Position numbers and translations under genes: made by a program. The notes under the pieces were generated by a model that saw only the letters and a program-made list of their open reading frames with translations, ran no database searches and was not told where the DNA came from. From an uncultured Rhodopila sp. (GTDB taxonomy: Bacteria > Pseudomonadota > Alphaproteobacteria > Acetobacterales > Acetobacteraceae), in assembly GCA_903851415.1 (NCBI GenBank), contig CAINOE010000051.1, positions 1 to 64,000 of the forward strand: 64,000 bases of DNA, given 5' to 3'. Positions 18,362-29,433 of the stretch are shown in pieces; the first letter of the stretch is position 1, and the number at the start of each line of letters is the position of its first letter.

Positions 18362-19492
18362 TCACGCCAGCAGCGAATCGGGCGGCCCCGCCGACCGGGC
18401 GGTCAGCATCGCCCTCAGTTCATCCAGCGGCAGCAGGCTGCCGTCGCGTTCGAAATGCCAGAACGTCCAGCCGTTGCAGCTCGGCGCGTTCTGCGCCAGG
18501 GCGCCGATTTTGTGGATCGAGCCGCGGCTGTCCCCCATGCTCAGCGAGCCGTCCGGCCCGACCACCGCGCTGACCCGCCGCTGCCGGTCGTAGATCGTCG
18601 TGCCGGGTGAGATCAGGCCCTGCTCCACCAGGCTGCCGAACGGGATGCGCGTCGCCTCGCGCTTGGTGGGTTCCGACGTGGCACCTTCTATGGAAATCGC
18701 CTTGGTGCGGCGCACCCGGCCGATAGCGGCCTCGGCGTAGGCGGGGTGGCGCTCGATGCCGATGAAACGCCGCCGCAGCCGCTTGGCGACCGCCGGCGTG
18801 GTGCCGGTCCCGGCGAACGGGTCGAGCACAACATCGTCCTGGTTGGTGCTGGCCAGCAGCACGCGATGGATCAGCGCCTCCGGCTTCTGGGTGGGATGCA
18901 GCTTCAGGCCGTGCTCGTTGCGCAGCCGCTCCGGCCCGGTGCAGAGCGGGATGAACCAGTCGCTGCGCATCTGGATGTCGTCGTTCAACGACTTCATCGC
19001 CTGGTAGTTGAAGCGATAGCGCGAGTCCCGGCCGCGCGCCGCCCAGATCAGCGTCTCATGCGCGTTGGTGAAGCGCCGCCCGCGGAAATTCGGCATCGGG
19101 TTGGATTTCCGCCAGATCACGTCGTTCAGGATCCAGAACCCGAGGTCCTGCAGGATGGCGCCGATGCGGAAAATGTTGTGGTAGGCGCCAATCACCCAGA
19201 TCGTGCCGTCCTTGCGCAGCAGGCGGCGGCACTCGCCGAGCCATTCCCGGGTGAAGGCGTCGTAGGAGGCGAAATCGGTGAAGCGGTCCCATTCCTCATC
19301 GACGCCGTCCACCAGGCTGTCGTCCGGCCGCCTCAGTTCGCCCCTTAACTGCAAGTTGTAAGGCGGATCGGCGAAGACGCAGTCAACCGACCCCGCCGGC
19401 AACATGCGCATCATCTGCACGCAGTCGCCTCGCAGTATCTGGTCGAGCGGCAGGTCGTGATAGGCGTCCAAGCGGAGTCCCAACCTTGTCAA
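18362..19492 (-). CDS. ccrM: Cell-cycle DNA adenine methyltransferase CcrM (GANTC-specific)
   Basis: 376 residues. The order of motifs is that of beta-class N6-adenine methyltransferases: catalytic DPPYNLQ near residues 42-48, and the SAM-binding FAGTGTT much later. A C-terminal domain of about 85 residues (RIPFGSLVEQGLISPGTTIY, SIHKIGALAQNAPSCNGWTFWHF) is particular to CcrM. In alphaproteobacteria CcrM methylates GANTC after replication and controls cell-cycle genes. It starts with TTG, 38 nt after rnhB on the same strand, the usual pairing. No better in-frame start was found. Confidence 0.94.
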   Translation of the reverse strand: MTRLGLRLDAYHDLPLDQILRGDCVQMMRMLPAGSVDCVFADPPYNLQLRGELRRPDDSLVDGVDEEWDRFTDFASYDAFTREWLGECRRLLRKDGTIWVIGAYHNIFRIGAILQDLGFWILNDVIWRKSNPMPNFRGRRFTNAHETLIWAARGRDSRYRFNYQAMKSLNDDIQMRSDWFIPLCTGPERLRNEHGLKLHPTQKPEALIHRVLLASTNQDDVVLDPFAGTGTTPAVAKRLRRRFIGIERHPAYAEAAIGRVRRTKAISIEGATSEPTKREATRIPFGSLVEQGLISPGTTIYDRQRRVSAVVGPDGSLSMGDSRGSIHKIGALAQNAPSCNGWTFWHFERDGSLLPLDELRAMLTARSAGPPDSLLA

Positions 19493-19530
19493 AGCGTTTA
19501 CCGCACCGTGACGGCTCGCCGGACGTCACG

Positions 19531-20151
19531 TCAACCGGCAATCGTCAGGTCCAGCCTGAGTTGCGCCACCGTCCCGAACGCCTCCCGGTGGTGGCGCGTC
19601 GGTCCGAGACGCTGCAACGCCTCCCGGTGCAAAGCCGTCGCGTAGCCGGCGTTGGAGTGCCAGCCGTAGCCGGGGAAGCGCAGGCCGAGGCGCAGCATCG
19701 CCCGGTCGCGGATGACTTTGGCGACGATGGAGGCGGCGGCGATCGACAGGCAGAGCGCGTCGCCGCCCACGACGCAGCGGACGGCGCAATCCAGTTTGGG
19801 GGGATAGTTGCCGTCCACGAGCGCCAGGTCGGGCGGGATGCGCAGCCGGGATACCGCCCGGCGCATCGCCAGCATGGAGGCGTGCAGGATGTTCAGCCGC
19901 AGGATTTCCGTCACCGAAGCGGCGCCAACGCCGATCTCGGCGGTGGAGGCATAGAGGGCGAGGAAGGCAGTGAGGCGCTGGTCCGCGGTGAGCTTCTTGG
20001 AGTCGTCCAGCAGGATGGTCAGCTCGGGCGGGGTGTCGGCGCGCAGGACGACGGCGGCCGCGACCACGGGACCGGCGAGCGGTCCGCGCCCGGCCTCGTC
20101 GACACCAGCGACTCGCCCCCCGGCGGCCAGTTCCATGTCCAGACTGGGCAT
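19531..20151 (-). CDS. rnhB: Ribonuclease HII
   Basis: 206 residues from the ATG at 20151; a GTG at 20160 would add three residues. It cleaves RNA in RNA-DNA hybrids and single ribonucleotides. The catalytic acids lie in [21 protein letters not shown] and [10 protein letters not shown], and [17 protein letters not shown] and [12 protein letters not shown] are family stretches. ccrM lies just downstream on the same strand, so they are probably one operon. Confidence 0.95.
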   Translation of the reverse strand: MPSLDMELAAGGRVAGVDEAGRGPLAGPVVAAAVVLRADTPPELTILLDDSKKLTADQRLTAFLALYASTAEIGVGAASVTEILRLNILHASMLAMRRAVSRLRIPPDLALVDGNYPPKLDCAVRCVVGGDALCLSIAAASIVAKVIRDRAMLRLGLRFPGYGWHSNAGYATALHREALQRLGPTRHHREAFGTVAQLRLDLTIAG

Positions 20152-20324
20152 GTGTCGCACCTAGCAGGGCCGGGCCGAGTCGCGGAAGGGTTTGCTTTCG
20201 CGGGACGCGCGGCCTTTCCGATGCCCGCGTACCGCCCTACAATCTACCGAGTGCCCGAAGGCGGACAAACTGGCAGAGCGCAGACTGATCCAGGAATTCT
20301 CGTCCCGAGCGGGAGGTATAAATT

Positions 20325-21086
20325 GTGGTGACGTGCTACGTTGATGAAATCGCACCCGACAACTGGTTGACCGTCAGGACGGAGTTTAGCGGTGAGCTGA
20401 TCAGCATTCCCTATGGCCTTAAGCTTGAACTCACCGGCACAGCCGCTGGACGTGAGCACTTCACTATTCTCGAAGGTGTAAACGAGGGCAAACGGTGCAG
20501 CGTCGCGAAGAAGAGTGGAGAACGGTCATACCTCACAGCCAATCTAATCCATAAGCCCGCGGCCACGGTCGTGTTCAACCGAGCCGCCCAAAGCCTCACC
20601 TTCGGTGACCGGGGGCCCTGCAATGCGTTCTCAGGCGGGGGCTTCGCAGATACCGACGGCAGTCAATACACACCGGTGCCGAAGGGCCGATACGACCTTG
20701 CCATCCCCGCCTTCCCAAGCAAGCAGACGCGATCCGCTTATCTTAAGTGGACTAAGTTCCATAAGACATGGTTCCGAATCGGCACTGACCTGAGCGGCTC
20801 CCGTTTTCTTCACCCCGGGGAGATATCCGAGGGGTGCGTCACTGTCCGCCAATTCCTCTTCAACCCCGCCGACAAAAAGCTGCCCGTCCCTGCCGGACAA
20901 TTTTCCGACCTCCCCGGGCTTCCGGGCGGCGCCACCGGCATCCCGGTGCCGCAGCATCAGGCTCCCGAACCAGGAGGGGATATCATCTATGACTACGCTC
21001 CGGTCATCGGCTGGGATACGATTTATTACTACCTCATTCTTGCTCGCGCTTCCCGCCAGTCCGTCGGCAGCCTGACCGTCAAATGA
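20325..21086 (+). CDS. L,D-transpeptidase-like protein, putative peptidoglycan-acting effector
   Basis: 253 residues, GTG start with GGGAGG nearby. The core FLHPGEISEGCVTVRQF matches the S-x-GC active-site turn of YkuD/DUF2778-type enzymes, with Cys as nucleophile and a nearby His. PVPKGRYDLAIP and the closing IGWDTIYYYLILAR...VGSLTV fit the same fold. No signal peptide is seen, so it should stay in the cytoplasm unless exported by a dedicated system. The next gene overlaps by ATGA and encodes an exported protein. That pattern fits a type VI-like effector with an immunity protein, though no secretion genes are in the window. Confidence 0.6.
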   Translation: MVTCYVDEIAPDNWLTVRTEFSGELISIPYGLKLELTGTAAGREHFTILEGVNEGKRCSVAKKSGERSYLTANLIHKPAATVVFNRAAQSLTFGDRGPCNAFSGGGFADTDGSQYTPVPKGRYDLAIPAFPSKQTRSAYLKWTKFHKTWFRIGTDLSGSRFLHPGEISEGCVTVRQFLFNPADKKLPVPAGQFSDLPGLPGGATGIPVPQHQAPEPGGDIIYDYAPVIGWDTIYYYLILARASRQSVGSLTVK

Positions 21087-21748
21087 GCCACCCCATGCGC
21101 TCGGGCATCCTCTTGCTGCTCTTATTCACGCTTACCCTCCGGTGCGCCGCGGCCGGTGCTGGCGAGCAGGCGGCCGCATGTCCCACACTTCCGCAATTCC
21201 AGTCCCTCATGGCTCGGCTTGACACGATGGATCCAGCCGCCAGCCTGACCGCGCTCGACGCCTATGCTGCCAACCCGGCCAACGACAACCCGAACGCCTG
21301 TGAGGCACTCGAACTCGACAGCCTGATCGCCGAGCGTGAACGCGGCCTCGTCGTCCTGGCGATGGGCGGCCGCGAGATCGTCCCCGGCGCCGTCTTCCAT
21401 TGCAATGCGCTGCAAGGCCGCGCCCTTGTCTGCAACGGCACTACCGAGGACGGGACTGCCCATCCCCTGGCCGCCGGCATACGGGCCGAACCGCTTGGCC
21501 ACGCGGTCACCGCCACGCTGGTCAGCAAGCTTCCCGGCATGATCCTGCAACGGCTCTACCTTGCGACCATCGGCGGCCTGCTCGACGGCACACCGCCCAA
21601 ACCCCTGCACGGCCATCAATCCGGCTTTCGGCTCGACCCGGGGTCCAAGGCGAACATACTGATTGCGATCTTCAGGGCTCCTCCGCCATGGCGCATCCGC
21701 AAATTCGCCTGGTATTTTGACCTGCAGCCCGCCGCGTCCGATCGATGA
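21083..21748 (+). CDS. Exported protein of unknown function, putative immunity partner
   Basis: 221 residues with a classical signal peptide (MRSGILLLLLFTLTLRCAAAGAGEQ), so periplasmic. I do not recognise the mature domain. It has several cysteines (ACPTL, NACEAL, HCN, VCNG) that could form disulfides. Overlap with the preceding L,D-transpeptidase-like gene by ATGA indicates coupled translation. A periplasmic protein next to a peptidoglycan-acting enzyme suggests immunity, but this is inference from arrangement only. Confidence 0.55.
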   Translation: MSHPMRSGILLLLLFTLTLRCAAAGAGEQAAACPTLPQFQSLMARLDTMDPAASLTALDAYAANPANDNPNACEALELDSLIAERERGLVVLAMGGREIVPGAVFHCNALQGRALVCNGTTEDGTAHPLAAGIRAEPLGHAVTATLVSKLPGMILQRLYLATIGGLLDGTPPKPLHGHQSGFRLDPGSKANILIAIFRAPPPWRIRKFAWYFDLQPAASDR

Positions 21749-21897
21749 TGGCACGTCCGGGAAGCGCAACGCCGGATATCGGCGGTCCGACGTCCGAAAT
21801 CGCACCGATGTGCAGCCCTCTGAGGAGACGCGTTTCCCCAGGGCGCCCGGCGTTGTAGTCTGGCGGCGGAAACCATCAGAGAGTTGATAGACGACCC

Positions 21898-22647
21898 ATG
21901 GCCGGCCATTCCCAGTTCAAGAACATCATGCACCGCAAGGGTGCGCAGGACGCCCGCCGCGGCCGCCAGTTCGCGCGCATCATCCGGGAGATCACCGTCT
22001 CCGCCCGCCAAGGGCTGCCCGACCCGGCGTCGAACCCGCGGCTGCGCGCGGCGGTCACCGCCGCGCGGCAGGCGAACATGCCGAAGGATACGGTGGACCG
22101 GGCGATCAAGAAAGCCACGGGCGCCGGGGGCGGCGACGACTATGCGGAGGTCCGGTATGAGGGCTACGGACCGGCCGGCGTGGCGGTAATCGTCGAGGCG
22201 CTGACCGACAACCGCAACCGCACGGCGTCCGATGTGCGGACGGCGTTCAACAAGAGCGGCGGCGCGCTGGGGGAGACGAACTCGGTCAGCTTCATGTTCA
22301 ACCGGCTGGGGGTGATCCGGTATCCGGCCTCGGTGGCGACGGCCGATGCGATGCTGGAGGCGGCGATCGAAGCCGGCGCCGAGAACGCCGAAAGCGACGA
22401 CGAGGCGCATGAGGTGACCTGCCCGATCGAGGATTTCTTCACCGTCCGGGATGCTCTGGAGGCACGGTTCGGGGCGCCGGAAAGCGCGAAGCTGGAGTGG
22501 CGGCCGACGACGGTGGTGACTCTGGACGACGAACGGGCGGCCGGGCTGCTGAAGCTGCTGGACGCGCTGGATGAGAATGAGGACGTGCAGAATGTGTACG
22601 CCAACTTCGACATCCCGGAGTCGGTGATGGCGGCGCTGTCGCGGTGA
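21898..22647 (+). CDS. YebC/PmpR (TACO1)-family regulator
   Basis: 249 residues, full length. It starts [21 protein letters not shown], the family signature. The middle reads [16 protein letters not shown] and [23 protein letters not shown], and the acidic end reads [20 protein letters not shown]. The family is described as transcription regulators or as ribosome-associated factors helping translation of proline-rich stretches. It lies ahead of ruvC, the usual neighbour, with a family-2 repeat between them. Confidence 0.94.
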   Translation: MAGHSQFKNIMHRKGAQDARRGRQFARIIREITVSARQGLPDPASNPRLRAAVTAARQANMPKDTVDRAIKKATGAGGGDDYAEVRYEGYGPAGVAVIVEALTDNRNRTASDVRTAFNKSGGALGETNSVSFMFNRLGVIRYPASVATADAMLEAAIEAGAENAESDDEAHEVTCPIEDFFTVRDALEARFGAPESAKLEWRPTTVVTLDDERAAGLLKLLDALDENEDVQNVYANFDIPESVMAALSR

Positions 22648-22670
22648 ACTGCCCTCGTACCGTGCCGCCC

Positions 22671-22708
22671 CGTCATGCCGACGCAGGTCGGCATCCACGC
22701 CTTTGGCT
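22671..22708. repeat. Dispersed repeat family 2, copy d
   Basis: CGTCA, stem TGCCGAC/GTCGGCA around GCAG, then TCCACGCCTTTGGC. It lies between the yebC-type gene and ruvC. Confidence 0.75.
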
Positions 22709-22823
22709 TGTCGAGAAAAAGGCGTGGACACTTACCCCCAACCGACGGTGAGCGGAAAGCACCGGTCCACGTCCGGGTTGGTGTAAGAACTGGCCGGGCA
22801 AGCAGGCGGGGTGCGAATCGACA

Positions 22824-23318
22824 ATGGTCAGGCTGCTGGGCATCGACCCCGGACTACGTTTCACCGGCTGGGGGCTGATCGACGTCGACGGCAACCGCCT
22901 GCGCCACATCGCCGACGGCGTCATCGCCACCAACAGCGACCATTCGGTCCCGGATCGGCTGAAAATGCTGCACGACGCGCTGATGGCGCTGCTGGTCCTG
23001 CACCAGCCGAACGAGGCCGCAGTCGAGGAAACCTATGTCAACCGGAACGGCGCCGCGACGCTGAAACTCGGCTATGCCCGCGGAGTCGCGCTGCTGACCC
23101 CGGCGCTGGCAGGCATCAAGGTCACCGAATACGCCGCCAAGACCGTCAAGATGGCGGTCGTCGGCACCGGCGGGGCGGAGAAGGAGCAGGTGGCGATGAT
23201 GGTGCACCGTTTGCTGCCCGGAGCCACGCTGTGCCGCAGCGATGCGTCCGACGCGCTAGCCGTTGCGATCTGCCACGCGCACCACCGCTCGTCCCGGCTG
23301 GCCTGGGGGGCGGTCTGA
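22824..23318 (+). CDS. ruvC: Crossover junction endodeoxyribonuclease RuvC
   Basis: 164 residues. It resolves Holliday junctions as a dimer. The first catalytic Asp is in LLGIDPGLRFTGWG, Glu in AAVEETYVNRN, and the closing acidic pair in CRSDASDALAVAICHAH. ruvA and ruvB do not follow; a family-2 repeat and then thiC on the other strand come next. Confidence 0.95.
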   Translation: MVRLLGIDPGLRFTGWGLIDVDGNRLRHIADGVIATNSDHSVPDRLKMLHDALMALLVLHQPNEAAVEETYVNRNGAATLKLGYARGVALLTPALAGIKVTEYAAKTVKMAVVGTGGAEKEQVAMMVHRLLPGATLCRSDASDALAVAICHAHHRSSRLAWGAV

Positions 23319-23345
23319 TCGCGCGGACTGCCGGTTGCCACAAAG

Positions 23346-23381
23346 CAAGGCGTGGATGGTGGCCCTGCGGCCACCATGACG
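23346..23381. repeat. Dispersed repeat family 2, copy e (inverted)
   Basis: On the minus strand: CGTCAT, stem GGTGGCC/GGCCACC around GCAG, then ATCCACGCCTTG. It lies between the convergent ruvC and thiC ends. Confidence 0.75.
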
Positions 23382-23445
23382 ATGAGGGGTTGGTGCGCCA
23401 CTCCCGACACCAGGTCACGCCCCTCGCGCTGCCGCGCCGATTGGC

Positions 23446-25326
<1,881 letters not shown>

Positions 25327-25347
25327 TCAGGTCCCATGATGACGACC

Positions 25348-25450
25348 CGTCCCTCCGCCGGCATGACCCGGATCAGGTTAAAGGGTCACCGCACCGCCGG
25401 TTATTCCGGCCTTGCGCGATATCTCAGCCCCCTCGGCGGGGCACCCCTCG
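25348..25450 (-). promoter_or_regulatory. TPP riboswitch (THI element) of thiC
   Basis: On the minus strand the leader contains GGGTGCCCC, the conserved CTGAGAT, an inner hairpin GCCGGAATAACCGGC, and the long conserved ending around CCTTTAACCTGATCCGGGT, then CATGCCGGCGGAGGGA. These are the sensing-arm signatures of the TPP riboswitch. It ends about 70 bases before the thiC start, which leaves room for a start-masking or terminator helix. Confidence 0.95.
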
Positions 25451-25945
25451 GCAATCCCGCAAGATGCGACTGATGAGTCGGTGTGTCAAATGACGTGTAG
25501 GGGCCAGGATCCCCGAACAAAGGCGCGACGACAGGGAGGACGGCCGGATTTTCGGATGAGAAGGCGATTCCTGCCTAGTTTAGAGCCTTTTCAGGCTGAC
25601 TGGAATCGTGGCGATGACCCTATTCGTCATGGCCCGGCTTGTCCGGGCCACCTATCGCGGCAGGGTGCTGGTATAGTTGGCCCGGACAAGCCGGGCCATG
25701 ACGCTGTGGCAGCGTCCGCCGGCTTTCCAGTCAGCCTGAACACGCTCTAGCATCGGGACTGTCCTTCTCCTGGCCGCGGGTGGTCGGCAGGCGAGTCCGG
25801 TCTGCGGGCTGTGCAACCGCCGCCAGTCCGGGGCACCGGAGCCGAAGGTGAGAGACCGTGCGCCCGGCGCGCGCCGGAAACGGCCCGGAAACGGTGCGTT
25901 TTAAATCTCCGAAACGAGGCATCCACAGCCGGACGACCCGTCCCG
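25451..25945. other. Gap between thiC leader and receiver gene, holds a family-1 palindrome
   Basis: No gene seen. It should hold the thiC promoter at its left side, which I cannot place. The only clear structure is the palindrome at 25625-25703. Confidence 0.5.
25625..25703. repeat. Dispersed palindrome family 1, copy 2
   Basis: 79-bp inverted repeat with the same arms as the other copies, including GGCTTGTCCGGGCCACCTAT on the left. The centre reads CGGCAGGGTGCTGG. Confidence 0.85.
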
Positions 25946-26329
25946 TCAGGTGACGGCAGCGCCCATGACAGCGCACAGCATCTCAGCCAGCTTCGCGCCC
26001 TTGAACGGCTTGGCGCAGACCTTCCAATCGGCATGGCCGGGCGGAATTGCTTCCTCGCCATAGCCCGACAGGAACAGGAACGGCACGTGCCGTTCCGCCA
26101 GGGCCTCGGCCACCGGATAGACGCGCTCACCACTCAGGTTGACGTCCAGCAGGGCCAGGTCCAGCGCATGGGTCCGCACAGCATGCAAGGCTGTCTCGAC
26201 CGTGCCGCACGGGCCGATGGTGGTGCAGCCGAATTCGGTCAGGAAATCCTCGATCATCAGCGCCACCAGCAGCTCATCCTCGACGACCAGGACCCGCTTG
26301 CCGGAGAGGGCCCGTTCCGCGGCTGTCAT
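25946..26329 (-). CDS. Single-domain response regulator
   Basis: 127 residues, only a receiver domain: acidic pocket VVEDE, phosphoacceptor Asp62 in LALLDVNLSGE, and Lys in CAKPF. No output domain. It overlaps the end of the hybrid CheB/CheR kinase gene by ATGA and must be its partner. Receivers of this HWE-kinase-linked type often relay phosphate to general-stress regulators. Confidence 0.88.
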   Translation of the reverse strand: MTAAERALSGKRVLVVEDELLVALMIEDFLTEFGCTTIGPCGTVETALHAVRTHALDLALLDVNLSGERVYPVAEALAERHVPFLFLSGYGEEAIPPGHADWKVCAKPFKGAKLAEMLCAVMGAAVT

Positions 26330-29300
26330 GCCGGTTTCCTTTCCCGTACGGCACCGGGGAGCGGCGCCCGCAACGTGGCGGTGACCCCCTCCGGTGCGAA
26401 ATCTATGTTGACCGCGCCGGAGACGTCATAGGCGAAACTGCGCTCGACCAGGGTCATGCCGAAGCCCTTGCGGGCCGGCGCCGTCACCGGTGGTCCGCCC
26501 CGCTCGACCCATGTCAGTTCGAACTGCCTGGCCGCATCCACCGTCCAGCTCACCTTGACAGTCCCCTCCGGAACCGACAACGCGCCGTATTTGGCGGCAT
26601 TGGTCGTCAGTTCATGTATCGCCATCCCGAGCGCGAGTGCGGCGCGCGGCTCCAGCATCACCTTGCCGCCGGTCAGCTCGACATTGGCTCGCTCGGTGGA
26701 CACAAACGGCTTCAGCTCCTCCATCACGATCTCTCCAACCGGGATCGGCGTCCAGCCGTCGCGGCTGAGCAGGGCGTAAGCCGCAGCTAGCGCATGAATA
26801 CGACCCAGAAAGACAGTGGAGAATTGCTCAAGGGTCTCGGCTCGCCTTAACGTGTTGGTTGCGAGCGAAATGACAACCGTCAGCATGTTGCGAACGCGAT
26901 GATTCAACTCATCCACCAGCAGCCGCTGATGTTGTTCTGCCAGAACGACACTGGTCACATCGACGAACGTTATCAGCGAACCATCGATACTGCTGTCGGG
27001 ACTGCGATAAGGCAGGATGCGCATCAGGTAATGCGCCGAACCGTCCAGGCGTTCGACGCGCTTCTCCAACGGCTGCTGAGTCTGCAGCACGGTCCGGATG
27101 TCTTCAAGCAGCGTCGTATAGCTCAGCCGCGTGACGATATCGCTCAGCGGCCGGCCGAGATCGCTCGGGATCAGGTTGTAGATGCTGGCGATTTCCGGCG
27201 TGAAGCTGCGAATGATCAGGTATGGGTCGAGAAAGACGGTGGCGACCTTCGTGCTGTCGAACAGGTTCCTCAGGTCGCTGTTGGTGCGGTCGAGCTGCTC
27301 GAGCTTGCCGGACAATTGCGCGTTGACCGTGTTCAGCTCCTCGTTGATCGACTGGATCTCCTCGCGCGAGGTCTCCAGCTCCTCGTTCGTTGACTGCAAC
27401 TCTTCGTTGACCGATTGCAGTTCTTCGTTCGAACTGCGCAGTTCCTCGACCGAGGTCGCATGTTCTTCCGAAACCGATTGCAACTGTTCCCGCAGGTCGC
27501 GGTTTTCGCGTTCCAGTTGCGCGACGGCCCCGTCGGGCTGGGCGACAGCCTCCTCGGACTCGCTGGCCGGCCGCGCCGGCTCGACCTCCACGAACACCAC
27601 CATGAACAGCGGGTCATGGGCCGGCCCCGGCAGGGGTTCGACGATCAGCCTGACCAGCCGCGAGACCTTGCCGCCCGTCACGATCAATGACCGGTCCTGC
27701 TCCACCGGCCTCCCGGTTTCGATGCAGCGGCGCAGGGCCGAACGCAACTCCAGGCTCCAGCCGGCCCGCGCCAGCTCGAACAGGTTGGCTGTCGGCGATC
27801 CGTAGGCCGGCTCCAGGAACCGCCCGGTGTGGCTGGAAAAATGGATCACGTCGCCGATGGCATTCACCACGACGAAGGCGGAGGCGAAGCGCTCGAGGAT
27901 GCGCCGGTTGGCGTAGCTGACCGCGCGCGGCCAATGCGCTTTCGGGTCAGGCTGCGCGGTGGCGCCCACGACGGCTGGCCGCTGGTCGCGCGCCGCGGCC
28001 AACGAGAGGCTGGGCGCCTCGCTCGGCCCCTCCCGCCGGACGAAAATGCGGTGGGAGCGGTCGAGCGGCGTGAACAGCCGCTCATGCCGCCCGATGGTTT
28101 CCGATACGCCGAGCATCAGGATGCCGCCGGGTGCGAGCGCATAGTGGAAGATCGGGATCACCCTGTCCTGCAGATCATTGTCCATGTAGATCAGCAGGTT
28201 GCGGCAGGACACGAAATCCACGCGGGAAAATGGCGGGTCGCGGATCAGGCTGTGGGTAGAGAAGGTGCAGAGTTCCCGCACATCCTGCCGCACGCCATAG
28301 CCGGCGGGACCTTCAGCGAAGAAGCGAGCCCGCCGCTCGGGCGGCACGCTCTCCAGCAGGGTCGCCGGATACCGCGCGGCCCGGGCGGTGGCGATCGCCA
28401 CCTCGTCGATGTCGGTGGCGAAAATCTGCACCTTCGGCTTCATCGTCAGGCTGTCGAGGCGTTCGCGCAACAGGATGGCCAGGGAGTAGGCTTCCTCGCC
28501 GGTCGCGCAGCCCGGCACCCAGACCCGCACCTCGCTGGCGGCATCCTTGGCGTTGAACAGCCGCGGTATGATGTCGCGCTCGATCGCCTCGAACGCGTCC
28601 GTGTCGCGGAAGAAGCTGGTGACGCCGATCAGCAGGTCCCGGAACAACAGCACGACCTGGTCGCGGTCCGCACCGAGTCGCGCCAGATAATCCTCGAAGC
28701 GGGAGAGCTGCAGCACCTGCATCCTGCGCTGCACCCGGCGCATGAAGGTTTGCCGCTTATACTGCGTGAAGTCGTGCCCAAGGCGGGAGCGGAGGATGTC
28801 GCAGATCGCCAGCCGGACGGCGTCGACGGCCGGGTCCGGCGATTCGGCCGGCCGGGTCGAGCGCGCGGCGAGGATGCTGGCGGGCATCTTCTCCACTGGA
28901 ACAAGAAGATCGACCCCTCCGGCAGCGACGGCGCTGTCCGGCATGCCGGAGTATTCAGGCGCTGAACCGTCGGCGCCCTGGGCCAGGGTCAGGCCGCCGC
29001 GGGACTTGATGGCCTTCAGGCCGAGGGCGCCGTCATGGCCGGTACCCGACAGGACGATGCCGATGGCATCCTCGTTCAGCGTCGTTGCAAGCGAATCAAA
29101 AAACATGTCTATCGGCGCGGCCGCCCGAGGCTCATTGGACGGGAGGTGCCGCAACGCGAGATGGCCACTCTCAAGCGATGCGACGGTGCCGGGGGGAATG
29201 ACCAGCACCGTATTGGCTGAGAGGGCATCGCCGTCGCGGGCCTCGGTTACCGGCATGGCGGTCCAGCGCGCAAGAATTTCCGGCAGCATGCTTTTGCGGT

Positions 29301-29433
29301 CCGCGGCGAGATGGAGGACCACGACGAAGGACAGCCCGCTATCCGCCGGCATCTTTTCGAAAAACCGCCGGAACGCCTCGATTCCGCCGGCGGAAGCGCC
29401 GATGCCCACGACGGACAGGCGGGGGGTCGTCAT
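26326..29433 (-). CDS. CheB-CheR-PAS-HWE-type hybrid sensor kinase
   Basis: 1035 residues. CheB methylesterase domain (about 1-190; GIGASAGG catalytic Ser, VVLHLAADRKS, LSGTGHDGA), CheR methyltransferase (about 205-470; GVTSFFRD, VPGCATGEEAYSLA, CRNLLIYMD), a PAS-like domain, a long coiled coil of repeated NEELQS/NEELET units (about 655-720), a second PAS, and an HWE/HisKA_2 kinase (VDELNHRVRNMLTVV). The ATG at 29433 starts directly before TTPRLSVVGIGAS; an upstream TTG would add 10 residues. The architecture is known in alphaproteobacteria and probably senses envelope or light/stress cues, signal unknown. Confidence 0.92.
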   Translation of the reverse strand: MTTPRLSVVGIGASAGGIEAFRRFFEKMPADSGLSFVVVLHLAADRKSMLPEILARWTAMPVTEARDGDALSANTVLVIPPGTVASLESGHLALRHLPSNEPRAAAPIDMFFDSLATTLNEDAIGIVLSGTGHDGALGLKAIKSRGGLTLAQGADGSAPEYSGMPDSAVAAGGVDLLVPVEKMPASILAARSTRPAESPDPAVDAVRLAICDILRSRLGHDFTQYKRQTFMRRVQRRMQVLQLSRFEDYLARLGADRDQVVLLFRDLLIGVTSFFRDTDAFEAIERDIIPRLFNAKDAASEVRVWVPGCATGEEAYSLAILLRERLDSLTMKPKVQIFATDIDEVAIATARAARYPATLLESVPPERRARFFAEGPAGYGVRQDVRELCTFSTHSLIRDPPFSRVDFVSCRNLLIYMDNDLQDRVIPIFHYALAPGGILMLGVSETIGRHERLFTPLDRSHRIFVRREGPSEAPSLSLAAARDQRPAVVGATAQPDPKAHWPRAVSYANRRILERFASAFVVVNAIGDVIHFSSHTGRFLEPAYGSPTANLFELARAGWSLELRSALRRCIETGRPVEQDRSLIVTGGKVSRLVRLIVEPLPGPAHDPLFMVVFVEVEPARPASESEEAVAQPDGAVAQLERENRDLREQLQSVSEEHATSVEELRSSNEELQSVNEELQSTNEELETSREEIQSINEELNTVNAQLSGKLEQLDRTNSDLRNLFDSTKVATVFLDPYLIIRSFTPEIASIYNLIPSDLGRPLSDIVTRLSYTTLLEDIRTVLQTQQPLEKRVERLDGSAHYLMRILPYRSPDSSIDGSLITFVDVTSVVLAEQHQRLLVDELNHRVRNMLTVVISLATNTLRRAETLEQFSTVFLGRIHALAAAYALLSRDGWTPIPVGEIVMEELKPFVSTERANVELTGGKVMLEPRAALALGMAIHELTTNAAKYGALSVPEGTVKVSWTVDAARQFELTWVERGGPPVTAPARKGFGMTLVERSFAYDVSGAVNIDFAPEGVTATLRAPLPGAVRERKPA

